Assembly: GCF_000316115.1 (NCBI RefSeq)
Contig: NZ_JH993797.1
Span: 1 to 64,000 of the forward strand
Direction: 5' to 3'
Length of the DNA: 64,000 nucleotides
DNA from: Leptolyngbya sp. PCC 7375
GTDB lineage: Bacteria; Cyanobacteriota; Cyanobacteriia; Phormidesmidales; Phormidesmidaceae
A program made the translations under genes and the position numbers. Below, piece by piece: positions 8,983-17,801 of the stretch. How positions within the stretch are numbered: position 1 is the stretch's first letter; each line of letters starts with the position of its first letter. The notes under the pieces are model-generated. The model saw nothing but the letters and a program-made list of their open reading frames with translations, searched no databases and was not told the DNA's origin.

Positions 8983-10098
8983 ATGAAGACTATTTGTCCC
9001 CTGGTGGGTTTGGATCATTTAGAATTTTATGTGGGTAATGCTAAACAGGCCGCTTACTTTTATGGGCAGCAGTTTGGCTTTACTCCCATTGCATTTCGCG
9101 GCTTAGAGACTGGCTATCGTAAGGCAGCCTCTTATTTACTACAGCAAGGTCACATTCAACTTGTGTTGAGCAGTGGCCTAGGGGATGACAATACCATCAG
9201 TGAGATGGTTGCCCGTCACGGTGATGGTGTGGCTGTGATTGCATTTACCGTGACCGATGCCCGTCAGGTTTATCAAACATTGTTACAACAGGGGGCAATG
9301 GCGGCAATTCCACCCACGAGCATTGACACGGAGGCTGGTCAGTGGCGGTTTGCAGCTATCCACGGCTATGGAGATGTGCTCTTTAAGTTTGTTGAACGTC
9401 AGCGTTACAACGGCCTATTTGCCCCTGGATTTGTCCCCTACTCTGAAACCATTCCGTCCCGGAGAGAAACCGGTTTATTTGAGATTGACCATGTGGTGGG
9501 TAATGTTGAGTTGGGGGCGATGGACCAATGGGTTAACTTTTTTATCCAGGCCCTGGGGTTTGAACTGTTGGCACACTTCGATGACAAAGCCATTGCCACT
9601 GAGCATTCGGCCCTGATGTCTAAGGTGGTTCAAGACCCGACCGGCAAGATTAAGCTGCCAATTAACGAGCCTGCCCAAGGTCAGCGCCAGTCTCAAATTG
9701 ATGAATATTTGCAATTTAACAATGGACCTGGGGTGCAGCACATTGCCCTGGCCACCCGAGACATTATTCACACGGTGCGACGGCTGAAAGCAGCTGGTGT
9801 GGCTTTTCTGAAGACTCCGCTGACTTACTACGACAGGTTAGAAGCACGGGTGGGGAAGATTAATCAGCCCATTGATGAGCTGGCTGAGTTGGGTATTTTA
9901 GTCGATCGCGATGCCAGGGGCTATTTGCTACAAATTTTTACCCAGCCGGTGGAAGATCGTCCCACTTTATTTTTTGAGATTATTGAGCGACATGGGGCTA
10001 CCAGCTTTGGTGAGGGTAACTTTAAAGCTTTGTTTGAAGCTATTGAGCGAGAACAGGCCCGCCGTGGCAACCTTGAACCAGTGGGGGCAATGGCATGA
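8983..10098 (+). CDS. hppD: 4-hydroxyphenylpyruvate dioxygenase
   Basis: Converts 4-hydroxyphenylpyruvate to homogentisate, the entry to tyrosine breakdown and also the head-group source for tocopherol and plastoquinone in some cyanobacteria. 371 aa with two VOC repeats. The Fe(II) ligands are visible as His170 (IDHVVGN), His253 (VQHIALA) and Glu332 (FFEIIER); the C-terminal lid helix GNFKALFEAIE is present. Its stop overlaps the hmgA start by 4 bp (ATGA), giving tight coupling toward catabolism. Confidence 0.95.
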   Translation: MKTICPLVGLDHLEFYVGNAKQAAYFYGQQFGFTPIAFRGLETGYRKAASYLLQQGHIQLVLSSGLGDDNTISEMVARHGDGVAVIAFTVTDARQVYQTLLQQGAMAAIPPTSIDTEAGQWRFAAIHGYGDVLFKFVERQRYNGLFAPGFVPYSETIPSRRETGLFEIDHVVGNVELGAMDQWVNFFIQALGFELLAHFDDKAIATEHSALMSKVVQDPTGKIKLPINEPAQGQRQSQIDEYLQFNNGPGVQHIALATRDIIHTVRRLKAAGVAFLKTPLTYYDRLEARVGKINQPIDELAELGILVDRDARGYLLQIFTQPVEDRPTLFFEIIERHGATSFGEGNFKALFEAIEREQARRGNLEPVGAMA

Positions 10099-11291
10099 CC
10101 TATTACACTCACCTGGGCCAGATCCCCCATAAACGCCACACCCAATTTCGTCAGCCCGATGGCACTCTCTACCATGAGGAACTGATTGGCAACCAGGGAT
10201 TTGCTGGCAATCACTCGCTGGTGTACCATCTGCGCCCACCTACGGAGATTGTGCAGGCGGATGTGATTCGGGTGACCCGGTTGACCTATGAGGAGTCTGG
10301 GGCATTACGACCGCGACATTTTAGAACGGCAGAGGCCGGGGGAGATGCGAACTGCCAGGTCGACGCGATCGCATCTCGCATTCCCTTACTCTCCAATACC
10401 GATGTCACCCTTTCCATCGCCCATCCTACCGACCCCATGACCTACTGGTATCGCTTTGCCCATGGGGATGAACTTTTGTTTATTCACCAGGGCAAGGGGT
10501 GTTTGGAAAGTCAGCTGGGAGAACTGCACTATCGGCCAGGAGACTATCTAATGATTCCAGCAGGTGTGCTTTGGCGGCTGATACCAGAAAGGGGAGTGGC
10601 GCAAATCCATCTATCGCTGGAAGCCTCGGGTCATATCCGGCCACCGCAGCAATACCTCAGCCCCCAGGGACAATTTTTAGAGCAGGCTCCCTACTGTGAG
10701 CGCGATATTCGATCACCGGAGAGATTATTGACCCATGATGAAATCGGAGTCTTTGAAGTGCGGGTTAAAGCCAGGGGCAGCCTCACCCAATACTGTTACA
10801 ACCATCATCCCCTAGACGTGGTGGGATGGGATGGCAGTGTATGGCCCTACGCGTTTAATATCAAAGACTTTGAACCCATTACCGGACGGGTCCATCAACC
10901 TCCATCTGTGCATCAAACGTTTGCAGGACCTAATTTTGTTGTGTGCTCGTTTGTTCCCCGTTTGTTCGACTATCATCCCCAGGGAATTCCTGCCCCCTAT
11001 AACCATGCCAATGTCGACTCGGATGAAGTGATTTACTATGTCGAGGGTCACTTTATGTCCCGTAAAGGCATTGAGCGTGGTTCGATTACCTTCCATCCCA
11101 GTGGCCTGCCCCATGGCCCTCACCCTGGTACCTATGAGGCTTCCATTGGTCAGTCTCGCACCGAAGAACTGGCGGTTATGATCGACACCTTCCGGCCGCT
11201 GCGGGTAACAACCCAGGCCAGCGCCATTGAGGATGTTGATTATGTCTATAGCTGGTTGCCCTCGAAATCTTGGAAATTAACACTTCAATAA
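10095..11291 (+). CDS. hmgA: homogentisate 1,2-dioxygenase
   Basis: Fe(II) ring-cleaving enzyme giving maleylacetoacetate. 398 aa, cupin fold. Family marks: HKRHTQFRQPDG at the N-terminus, the LVYHLRPPTE segment, CYNHHPLDVVGWDGSVWPY, YNHANVDSDEVIYYVEG (His and Glu metal ligands) and FHPSGLPHGPHPG (third ligand). It is second gene after hppD, overlapping by 4 bp. Homogentisate is therefore made and cleaved by adjacent genes, while fahA is divergent. Confidence 0.95.
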   Translation: MTYYTHLGQIPHKRHTQFRQPDGTLYHEELIGNQGFAGNHSLVYHLRPPTEIVQADVIRVTRLTYEESGALRPRHFRTAEAGGDANCQVDAIASRIPLLSNTDVTLSIAHPTDPMTYWYRFAHGDELLFIHQGKGCLESQLGELHYRPGDYLMIPAGVLWRLIPERGVAQIHLSLEASGHIRPPQQYLSPQGQFLEQAPYCERDIRSPERLLTHDEIGVFEVRVKARGSLTQYCYNHHPLDVVGWDGSVWPYAFNIKDFEPITGRVHQPPSVHQTFAGPNFVVCSFVPRLFDYHPQGIPAPYNHANVDSDEVIYYVEGHFMSRKGIERGSITFHPSGLPHGPHPGTYEASIGQSRTEELAVMIDTFRPLRVTTQASAIEDVDYVYSWLPSKSWKLTLQ

Positions 11292-11364
11292 AACAACATT
11301 TCGCTAAGTTGGGTTTCATTGCTTCAACCCCACCTACCCCAATTACCCACCCGGAGTTCCTACC

Positions 11365-12285
11365 ATGACCTATACTCTGCTTTCCCCGCCTCAACCTCTA
11401 AAAATTTCTTCCCGAATTCAAACTCGTCTCTATCGCGGTGAGTTAGCCTCTCAACAGGTCGAGACGTTTCAAGACTTTTTAAGTGAGGTTGAACGACGAT
11501 TTTTACACCATCGTATTATTTTAGACAATGCCTATACCCACTGGTTTAGCCAGGGGGTGGCCAGCGATCAAGAATTACGTCACTTTGTGCAACAGTTTTC
11601 AGTATTTTCAAATCAGTTTTTAGTCGCTGCCCTCAATAAGGTGATCAATGCCCCCACATTGGACCAGTCACGGGCCAGTCGTGAGATTTTACTCAATGAG
11701 TTGGGGGTGATTTATCGTAATCCTAGGGCTGTGGACAAGACTCTTACGACCCTGAGCGAAGATGACAAAGATCGTCAGGGTGATCCAGCCTTAGTCAGTA
11801 CTGAAGGCACCGTTGACGGTGGCACCTGTCGATTTCGGGCTGCCCACTTTGAGTGGCTTTTGGGAGTCGCTAAAGGGTTGGAACTGACCTATGACGAGTT
11901 GGGACAGCGTAAACACGGCAGTGCTACGACACTTCACTTTTGCGATCAGCTGATTCGCCTTTATGGCAGCGACGACCCCAACCTTGCCGAAGGAGCCAGC
12001 TTTGCCGTCGAAAACTGGGCCGCCGCTGGTTTCTGGCAAGAGCTAGAAGACGGTCTCTTGAAAATCAAACAAAGCCGTCATCCTCAGCTAAAACTGGCCT
12101 TCTTCACCTGGCATAACCGGGTAGAGGCCCAGCATGCTGGCCACACCTTAGAAGAACTGGAGTCGGTGTACTTCCATCCTGAATTTAATTGCGACAAGTT
12201 TCTTGAAGGGGGACAAGAGATTTTAGAGGCGATTGCGGTGTTTTGGGATGGGTTGAATGACGATCGGCTGAAAGAGAAATTTTGA
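11365..12285 (+). CDS. iron-containing redox / haem-oxygenase-fold protein (TenA/PqqC-like)
   Basis: 306 aa, all-alpha. It fits the broad TenA/PqqC haem-oxygenase-like superfamily (iron-containing redox enzymes): an N-terminal FLSEVERRFLHHRIILDNAYTHWFSQG helix pair, a central Glu/His-containing FRAAHFEWLLGVAKGL, and C-terminal TWHNRVEAQHAGHTLEELE with several possible metal ligands. It lies 73 bp after hmgA and 118 bp before the CoA ligase, in the same direction. This context suggests a role linked to aromatic catabolism or a product derived from it. The substrate is unknown. A dimetal oxygenase function is inferred from the fold only. Confidence 0.65.
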   Translation: MTYTLLSPPQPLKISSRIQTRLYRGELASQQVETFQDFLSEVERRFLHHRIILDNAYTHWFSQGVASDQELRHFVQQFSVFSNQFLVAALNKVINAPTLDQSRASREILLNELGVIYRNPRAVDKTLTTLSEDDKDRQGDPALVSTEGTVDGGTCRFRAAHFEWLLGVAKGLELTYDELGQRKHGSATTLHFCDQLIRLYGSDDPNLAEGASFAVENWAAAGFWQELEDGLLKIKQSRHPQLKLAFFTWHNRVEAQHAGHTLEELESVYFHPEFNCDKFLEGGQEILEAIAVFWDGLNDDRLKEKF

Positions 12286-12306
12286 CTGATAGACCCCGGT
12301 ATCCCA

Positions 12307-12333
12307 GGGTGGGCACAAGGCACCACCCCTACA
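12307..12333. repeat. GGTGGGCACAAGGCACCACCCC dispersed repeat (type A)
   Basis: A short palindromic intergenic repeat of the form GGG-TGGGCAC-AAGG-CACCACCCCTAC. A related copy is at 19813-19841. Such GGCAGGCA/TGCCTGCCCCTAC-type repeats are widely dispersed between cyanobacterial genes. Probably not a terminator for the upstream gene. Confidence 0.45.
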
Positions 12334-12403
12334 AGCTATCTGGATTGTTGGGTTCCTCCCCCTCCTTCCCCTCTTCTCCATCTCCCTCTCCAAAGGTCTC
12401 CCC

Positions 12404-14233
12404 ATGTCTCTTGCTACTCTCACCAATAACCCATCTGTCTGGCGTCCCACCTCCGACCAGATCCAGCGTGCCAATATCACTGCCCTGCAACGCCAGTTGG
12501 GGTTCGATAGCTATGCCCAGCTATACCAATGGTCCATTGAACATCGCGATCAGTTTTGGCATCAGATGATTCAGCGGCTGGGCATTCGGTTTCAACAGCC
12601 TTACACCACTGTTTTGGACCTCAGCGACGGTGTGGAACAGCCCCACTGGTTGGTGAATGCTCGATTTAACATGGTGGAGAGCTGCTTTTTAGCACCCAAG
12701 ACGGATACGGCGGTGATTTTTCAAGCGCCGGGTGAGCCACTGCAGCGGTGGACCTATGGTGAGCTGGAGCAGTTGGTGAACCGAGTGGCGAATGGGCTGG
12801 TGGCGGCGGGCTATGGTGCGGGGGATGCGATCGCAATCGTCATGCCCATGACCGTAGAAGCCGTGGCTATTTACCTCGGCATCATCAAAATGGGGGGTGT
12901 GGTAGTGTCCATTGCCGATAGTTTTGCCCCCGTAGAAATCGCTACGCGGCTCCACCTGGGGCAGGCGCAGGGCGTCTTTACCCAAATCAGTCAGCGACGA
13001 CGAGGCCAGGAGTTACCCCTCTATAGCAAATTGGTCATGGCCGTTGCCCCCCGTGCTGTGGTGATGCCCACAGAATTGCCCTGTCACTTACGTCCAAGAG
13101 ATCTAAGCTGGGATGATTTTCTGAGTGACGATGACCAGTTTACGGCGGTCCCGTGCCAGCCAGATACCCCCCTCAACATTCTCTTTTCCTCTGGAACAAC
13201 GGGAACTCCGAAAGCCATTCCCTGGACCCATACCACCCCAATTAAATGTGCTACGGATGGGCAATTGCACCACGACATTCATCCAGAGGATGTGGTGGCC
13301 TGGCCCACGAGTCTGGGCTGGATGATGGGACCCTGGCTAATCTACGCCACTATGGTCAATCAGGCAACGATGGCGCTGTATGGCGATGCGCCGCTAGAAC
13401 GCGGGTTTGGTGATTTTATTCAAGCTGCTGGAGTGACCATTTTGGGAGTCGTTCCCAGTTTAGTCAGTGCCTGGCGGCGCAACGGCTGCATGGCCGGTCT
13501 AGACTGGCATCGAATCAAAGCCTTTAGCTCCACAGGTGAATGCTCGAATTCGGCGGATATGGAATTCCTGATGGCCCTGGGGGACCACAAGCCAGTGATT
13601 GAATATTGCGGTGGCACAGAAATCGGTGGCGGTTACATGACTGGCACCCTGGTGCAGCCCGCTTACCCATCGACGTTTTCCACCCCGGCCCTCGGGCTAG
13701 CGGTGGTTATCCTTGATCACCAGGGCCATCCCAGCGATGCGGGTGAAGCCTTTATTGTCCCGCCGTCCATCGGCCTATCCACCACGTTACTGAATCGCGA
13801 TCACCATCAGGTTTACTTTGACGCTACCCCGTACTACCCGCTGCGCCGCCATGGTGATCGTCTGATACAACTACCCAATGGCTATTATCGGGCAGAAGGA
13901 AGAGTGGATGACACGATGAATTTGGGGGGCATCAAAGTCAGTGCCGTTGAGATTGAACGGGTGCTGCAAGCGTTGCCTCATGTGCGGGAGGTTGCCGCCA
14001 TTGCCAGCACTTCCCAGGGTCGCAGCGAACTGGTGATCTATGTGGCGCTGAGTTCATCTGAACAACCTGCTGACTTGCAGCACTGTTGTCAGCAGGCAAT
14101 TCGACAATCCTTAAATCCCCTTTTCCGGATTAAAGATATTGTCATTGTTAATGAACTTCCCCGTACAGCTTCCCAAAAGATTTTGCGACGAGACCTTCGA
14201 AGACAGTATGAGAACCAGAAACCTATGACGTAG
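12404..14233 (+). CDS. AMP-forming acyl-CoA ligase (acetoacetyl-CoA synthetase-like)
   Basis: 609-aa adenylating enzyme. Motif order: ATP-binding FSSGTTGTPKAIPW (about residues 265-280), the A5-like CGGTEIGGGY, the hinge region RAEGRVDDTMNLGGIKVS, and C-terminal RTASQKILRRDL with the catalytic Lys (A10). The N-terminal ACAS-type extension and sequence style resemble acetyl/acetoacetyl-CoA synthetases. As the last gene of the tyrosine cluster it could activate the acetoacetate released by fumarylacetoacetase, feeding thiolysis. That substrate is inferred from context. The start has no strong RBS; MSLATLTNN at 12404 is the best choice. Confidence 0.8.
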   Translation: MSLATLTNNPSVWRPTSDQIQRANITALQRQLGFDSYAQLYQWSIEHRDQFWHQMIQRLGIRFQQPYTTVLDLSDGVEQPHWLVNARFNMVESCFLAPKTDTAVIFQAPGEPLQRWTYGELEQLVNRVANGLVAAGYGAGDAIAIVMPMTVEAVAIYLGIIKMGGVVVSIADSFAPVEIATRLHLGQAQGVFTQISQRRRGQELPLYSKLVMAVAPRAVVMPTELPCHLRPRDLSWDDFLSDDDQFTAVPCQPDTPLNILFSSGTTGTPKAIPWTHTTPIKCATDGQLHHDIHPEDVVAWPTSLGWMMGPWLIYATMVNQATMALYGDAPLERGFGDFIQAAGVTILGVVPSLVSAWRRNGCMAGLDWHRIKAFSSTGECSNSADMEFLMALGDHKPVIEYCGGTEIGGGYMTGTLVQPAYPSTFSTPALGLAVVILDHQGHPSDAGEAFIVPPSIGLSTTLLNRDHHQVYFDATPYYPLRRHGDRLIQLPNGYYRAEGRVDDTMNLGGIKVSAVEIERVLQALPHVREVAAIASTSQGRSELVIYVALSSSEQPADLQHCCQQAIRQSLNPLFRIKDIVIVNELPRTASQKILRRDLRRQYENQKPMT

Positions 14234-14761
14234 AAAGACCTCACCTTAGCCTTAGCCTAAAATCAACCTGTTGCCGCACGATAACAACTGTAAAGTACTG
14301 TTGCGGAAACTGGGAAATTATGTTTGCTATAATGAATATAAGAAAACACAAGCTTGACACCTATTGTCTATCAAAATAACCCCCAAAGCACTGTCCAGGC
14401 TTGCTCTTTCTTGGAGATAGAAAGTCTTACAACATTTATATTGAAACGAAAAAAGACTGGTCTACCTCTGATTATGCTACGTGTCCCGATAGCCAACATA
14501 CCCATTGCGTCTAAAGGTCGTTCGTTTTGAGTGTGTCACCTTGAAAATTGGATAGCTATTGAGGCAGTACTATTCACACTTGTCGTAGAGCGCTAACAGC
14601 TGTTGGACATAGCCTGAGTCGTTAAATTTCAACAGGTCAGCTCCGCTAGTTAAGAGAGGTATTCTTTGGGACATTCCTGTAAAGGACTCTACACCATACC
14701 ATGTGAATCAGTCACTAATAGCTGGTAAATGTGGGCTTTTGCGGAGCCCAAGGAGGATCTT
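14234..14761. other. intergenic, no gene seen
   Basis: About 530 bp, AT-rich, with no convincing coding sequence. It must contain the promoter of the nblA-like gene at 14762. A Shine-Dalgarno AAGGAGG is at 14750-14756. Confidence 0.4.
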
Positions 14762-14941
14762 ATGAGTACACCTGGAACACTATCATTAGAACAAGAATTT
14801 CAACTTAAAGTCCTCAAGGAACAGGTTGAAAATCTTGCACCCACTCAAGCTCAAGAATATTTGCTTGAAGCCATGCGTCAGCTCATGCTGAAAGATAATT
14901 GGATCAAGCACACGTTCAAAGAATGTTATTTGAAGCTATAA
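14762..14941 (+). CDS. nblA: NblA-like phycobilisome degradation protein
   Basis: 59 aa. NblA is a small helical adaptor that binds phycobiliproteins and the ClpC chaperone to start phycobilisome breakdown under nutrient stress. The family pattern is clear: LSLEQEFQLKVLKEQV, then TQAQEYLLEAMRQLMLKDN. I chose the ATG at 14762 because AAGGAGG lies 5-11 nt before it, dropping 11 upstream residues. It is the first of three NblA paralogues in the window (others at 43706 and 47365). It is followed by a strong hairpin, then the 81-aa gene. The C-terminus (TFKECYLKL) differs from classical NblA, so target specificity may differ. Confidence 0.85.
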   Translation: MSTPGTLSLEQEFQLKVLKEQVENLAPTQAQEYLLEAMRQLMLKDNWIKHTFKECYLKL

Positions 14942-14965
14942 AGCCATGCTCAAAGGAGTGTAAGT

Positions 14966-14992
14966 GGGCTGATCGAGTCACTCGATCAGCCC
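14966..14992 (+). terminator. perfect 12-bp hairpin after nblA
   Basis: GGGCTGATCGAG and its complement with a 3-nt loop. It lies between nblA and the next gene and has no U-run after it, so it may act as an mRNA-stabilising or processing hairpin that lets nblA mRNA outlive the downstream message. Confidence 0.55.
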
Positions 14993-15011
14993 TTGGATTA
15001 AGGAGGTTACC

Positions 15012-15257
15012 ATGATTAAACAAATGGCCTGGCTACCCCAGGATAACGGGCAAGAAAAGATTCTACATCTGCGCGTCGAGCAGGGAACATCCTGGCGTCC
15101 GTACACCATGTTCCCTCAGTTTACAATCCCTGATCATATGGCCATCGGTTCACGCGGGTTTTCCACGTTTCAAAAACTGTTGCGTGAAGGTTGGGAACTT
15201 ATTTCCAGCGATCAAGCGAATCAGCTATTGCTATTTGATGACTCTGAGCCAGCTTAG
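15012..15257 (+). CDS. conserved hypothetical protein (81 aa)
   Basis: A soluble 81-aa protein with no recognised domain. The aromatic and Gly-rich centre (SWRPYTMFPQFTIPDH) and the ending GWELISSDQANQLLLFD suggest a compact beta fold. AAGGAGG (15000-15006) gives a strong start. It lies 70 bp after nblA in the same direction and ends in a strong terminator, so it probably shares a message with nblA; a role in acclimation is possible. Confidence 0.65.
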   Translation: MIKQMAWLPQDNGQEKILHLRVEQGTSWRPYTMFPQFTIPDHMAIGSRGFSTFQKLLREGWELISSDQANQLLLFDDSEPA

Positions 15258-15294
15258 ACGTTGACAGATTCTTTATCTTGATCCCGATCTCTAC

Positions 15295-15334
15295 TACAGG
15301 GACACTAGATAGTTAACTATCTGGTGTCCCTGTA
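15295..15334 (+). terminator. 18-bp hairpin terminator
   Basis: TACAGGGACACTAGATAG pairs with CTATCTGGTGTCCCTGTA (one mismatch) around a TTAA loop, 38 bp after the 81-aa gene. It is very stable but lacks a long U-tract; it probably closes the nblA unit. Confidence 0.65.
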
Positions 15335-15420
15335 CATTGAACTAGAAATGACACAGGATCAGGCCAATTCAATTTTGACTGCACCACTTGACACTGCAAT
15401 TTTGAGGTAACTATAATAGA

Positions 15421-15438
15421 GCGAGCGCTCGATATAAA
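15421..15438 (+). promoter_or_regulatory. putative TetR operator (copy 1)
   Basis: GCGAGCGCTCGATATAAA has the palindromic core GAGCGCTC. The 13-mer CGCTCGATATAAA (15426-15438) recurs exactly at 16086-16098 upstream of the sterol-desaturase gene. The site overlaps the expected promoter/RBS of the TetR gene, as expected for autoregulation. Confidence 0.5.
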
Positions 15439-15444
15439 TTGTTT

Positions 15445-16026
15445 ATGCCTAAAATAGTTGACTCTGAGCAATACCGAAAAGAAATCCTGCACAAATGTTT
15501 TGATTTGTTTGCAGAGAAAGGGTATGCCAATGTCACAACAAGAAAACTATCTAAGGAACTCGGTATCTCAACCGGGGCAATGTATCACTATTTTCCCAGT
15601 AAGCAAGCTTTGTTTGAACAACTGGTAGAGGAAGTGAGTATGCAGGAGTTTCAGTTATTTAAAGCGGCTACGCGCGGACATACGCTTTTGGAACGCATTC
15701 AAGCGCTGGAGACGCTTTTAATTGAAAATGAGGAGCACTTCATTAAACAGGCCGCAATTTGGGTGGATTTTTATCAACATCACGACATAGCGGAAATTAA
15801 TGACAATCCTGTCTTTCAAAAAATTGATCAGAGAAGTCAGCAGGAGATATCTGATTTTTTAGACCTCACCGATCTGAAGCTCGCTCGATTTATTTGGACC
15901 CTCATTAATGGCATTTTAATTGAGCAATTAGAGGACGATGGCAGCTTCTCATTTAGGGAACAAATTCATCTACTAACTCAGATGTTGCTTGCCTATTTCG
16001 AGAAGCATTCTCCCAGTAGACAGTAA
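15445..16026 (+). CDS. TetR/AcrR family transcriptional regulator
   Basis: 193 aa from the ATG at 15445 (a TTG two codons earlier is possible). The N-terminal helix-turn-helix is textbook: residues 10-50, with AEKGYANVTTRKLSKELGIS and GAMYHYFPSKQALFEQLV. The C-terminal ligand domain is unassigned. A shared 13-bp motif upstream of itself and of the next gene suggests that it represses both. The regulated enzyme is the sterol-desaturase/hydroxylase at 16129, now disrupted. Confidence 0.9.
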   Translation: MPKIVDSEQYRKEILHKCFDLFAEKGYANVTTRKLSKELGISTGAMYHYFPSKQALFEQLVEEVSMQEFQLFKAATRGHTLLERIQALETLLIENEEHFIKQAAIWVDFYQHHDIAEINDNPVFQKIDQRSQQEISDFLDLTDLKLARFIWTLINGILIEQLEDDGSFSFREQIHLLTQMLLAYFEKHSPSRQ

Positions 16027-16085
16027 ATATATCGCTATAAGTTGTATCGTGCCATAGAAACTTTTTGCGGCCAAAACAAACCAAT

Positions 16086-16098
16086 CGCTCGATATAAA
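16086..16098 (+). promoter_or_regulatory. putative TetR operator (copy 2)
   Basis: CGCTCGATATAAA, identical to the 13-mer upstream of the TetR gene (15426-15438). It lies 31 bp before the start of the sterol-desaturase gene and so is placed to block its transcription. Confidence 0.5.
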
Positions 16099-16128
16099 AA
16101 ACAAAGAAAGTAAGGAGAATAAGCGCAA

Positions 16129-17123
16129 ATGGAGATTGATTTCACCCGTTTTGATGGATTTATGGAAATATTTGAAGTTCTGGAATTAATCGATCTCATC
16201 TTTTTTGTTGCTATCATTCTTGAAGCTGTATGGGATATTGTTTTTGTGCGTCGTCGAGCCCAGGGAGAGACTTTTGCGAACTTCGGCATTGCGTTTGTTG
16301 GTCTGCTGTTAGATCGCACCGTTTACGGACTAGTGGTCCGTCAAGACTAAGATTTGGGATCGATGAGAATCGCTTACAACGCGCCTAAACCTTGTCAGAA
16401 CTGATGATTCACGATTTATGACTCACCGAGTCAATCCCAATTTTTAGCTTTGACGCTGCACTAGTCTTTGTGCTAGGTCTATTCGCTGTTGAATATTTTA
16501 TTCCCTGGAAGCTACCCTTAACCTGGTGGAGCTGGGGAATGGCCCTTATTCTGGCAGATTTCACCTATTATTGGATGCACCGTTGGGAGCATGAGATACG
16601 TGTTTTGTGGTCGTATCACAGCGTTCACCATTCATCCCCTGAGTATAATCTCACTACATCCCTGCGGTTAGCCTGGATTGAAAGCCTGATTGAATGGATA
16701 TTCTTCATCCCGATGATTTTAATAGGCTTTGATGTTATTCAAACACTGATTGCCTTGGTGATCGTTGTTGTTTATCAAACCTGGATTCATACTGAAAGAA
16801 TTGGAAAGCTGGGTTGGTTAGATAACATCTTTAATACACCATCAGTTCATCGTGTTCATCATGGGGTAGGCCCGAGGTGTATCGACAAAAACTATGGCGG
16901 AATCTTGATGATCTGGGATCACCTATTTGGCACTTACCAAGCTGAGAATGAAAAAGTCACCTATGGTCTTACCAAACAGATCGGGTCGGTCAATCCAATG
17001 GTCATTAACTTCTACGAATTGTGGAAAATCATCAAAGATGTTGTCCATAGCAAGCGTTTTTCCCATGCTTTTGGGCACATCTTTGGTAAACCGGGTTGGC
17101 AACCCAATGGTATAAACAAATAA
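16129..17123 (+). pseudogene. sterol desaturase / fatty-acid hydroxylase family gene split by a MITE
   Basis: A membrane di-iron hydroxylase. Part 1 (16129-16332) encodes the N-terminal membrane helices up to DRTVYGLV; part 2 (from 16464, FVLGLFAVEYF) carries the histidine boxes HRWEHE, HSVHHSS, HRVHHG. A 129-bp element plus a 2-bp TA duplication sits between, shifting the frame and adding a stop. Removing 16333-16463 restores GGA CTA GTC TTT and an uninterrupted protein of about 287 aa. The gene was therefore inactivated recently. The C-terminal part could still be translated from GTG at 16470, but without its first helices. Probably TetR-controlled. Confidence 0.85.
16333..16461. mobile_element. 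129-bp IS630-type MITE with TA duplication
   Basis: Left end GTGGTCCGTCAAGACT, right end AGCTTTGACGCTGCAC, flanked by TA (16331-16332 and 16462-16463) inside the CTAG target favoured by IS630. Its right-hand 28 or so bp are identical to the right end of the IS630 element at 33485-34700, and its left end matches that element's left end with a few changes. No coding capacity, so it must be moved in trans. Confidence 0.85.
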
Positions 17124-17128
17124 CGCTG

Positions 17129-17698
17129 TTAGCGAGAAACCGTTCTGATCATGCTGGCATCTAAACTTTGAGAATGAATACGAGGAAAGGCAATAATCGT
17201 CTCCGCCACAATATTGCCGACGAGAAAGATGGTTAATGCCACCACAGTCCACAGGAAACCCTCTAGGGCAATCAATGAAAGAAAAAGAATCTGTCCGGTT
17301 ATATTGATAATTTTGTCTAAAACATAATCACGTACAACAATGTCCGGATGTTGTGCCTGAAAGGCATTCAGTACCGGGATGAACATGGGTGAAACAACAT
17401 ACGAAGACGTCACCACAAATTCACCAGATAATTTTGTTGCTCGTCCCTTGGTGCGTCCTACTAGTTGACCAAATTGTTCATCAGTAGTCTTAGCAACACA
17501 CCTTAAATCTAACCCCACCTCTGTGGGCGTGTATCCACGCGAGTGACGCTGGAAAACCTTTTCACCCAAAACGACCTCCAGTGAATCAATATGGCGAATT
17601 ACTGTGGCACGAGGCACCTCCAAATACTCGGCGGCAGCGCTAACAGTTCTTAACCGTGCGACTTGATAGGCTGTTCTAATCTCATTCCAAGCGTGCAT
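17129..17698 (-). pseudogene. LysR-type regulator N-terminus fused to an MscS-channel fragment
   Basis: Residues 1-125 or so are a LysR regulator: HTH (ARLRTVSAAAEYLEVPRATVIRHI), then the start of the effector domain (SGEFVVTSSYVVSP). At about the DYVLDKII segment it changes abruptly into membrane sequence (LFLSLIALEGFLWTVVALTI) followed by PRIHSQSLDASMIRTVSR, a motif I associate with cyanobacterial MscS-type channels, then stops. The rest of both genes is missing. I take it as an in-frame deletion fusion; a DNA-binding remnant could still be made. I start at 17698, after GAGG; an upstream Met is at 17722. Confidence 0.7.
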
Positions 17699-17801
17699 TA
17701 TACTACCTCTGCAAAAACGCACACATGATGTGCATATTAATGGAATTTACAACATTTTTGCTGTATGCCAACATTACATGGGCAATATGACTTAGCAGTT
17801 A

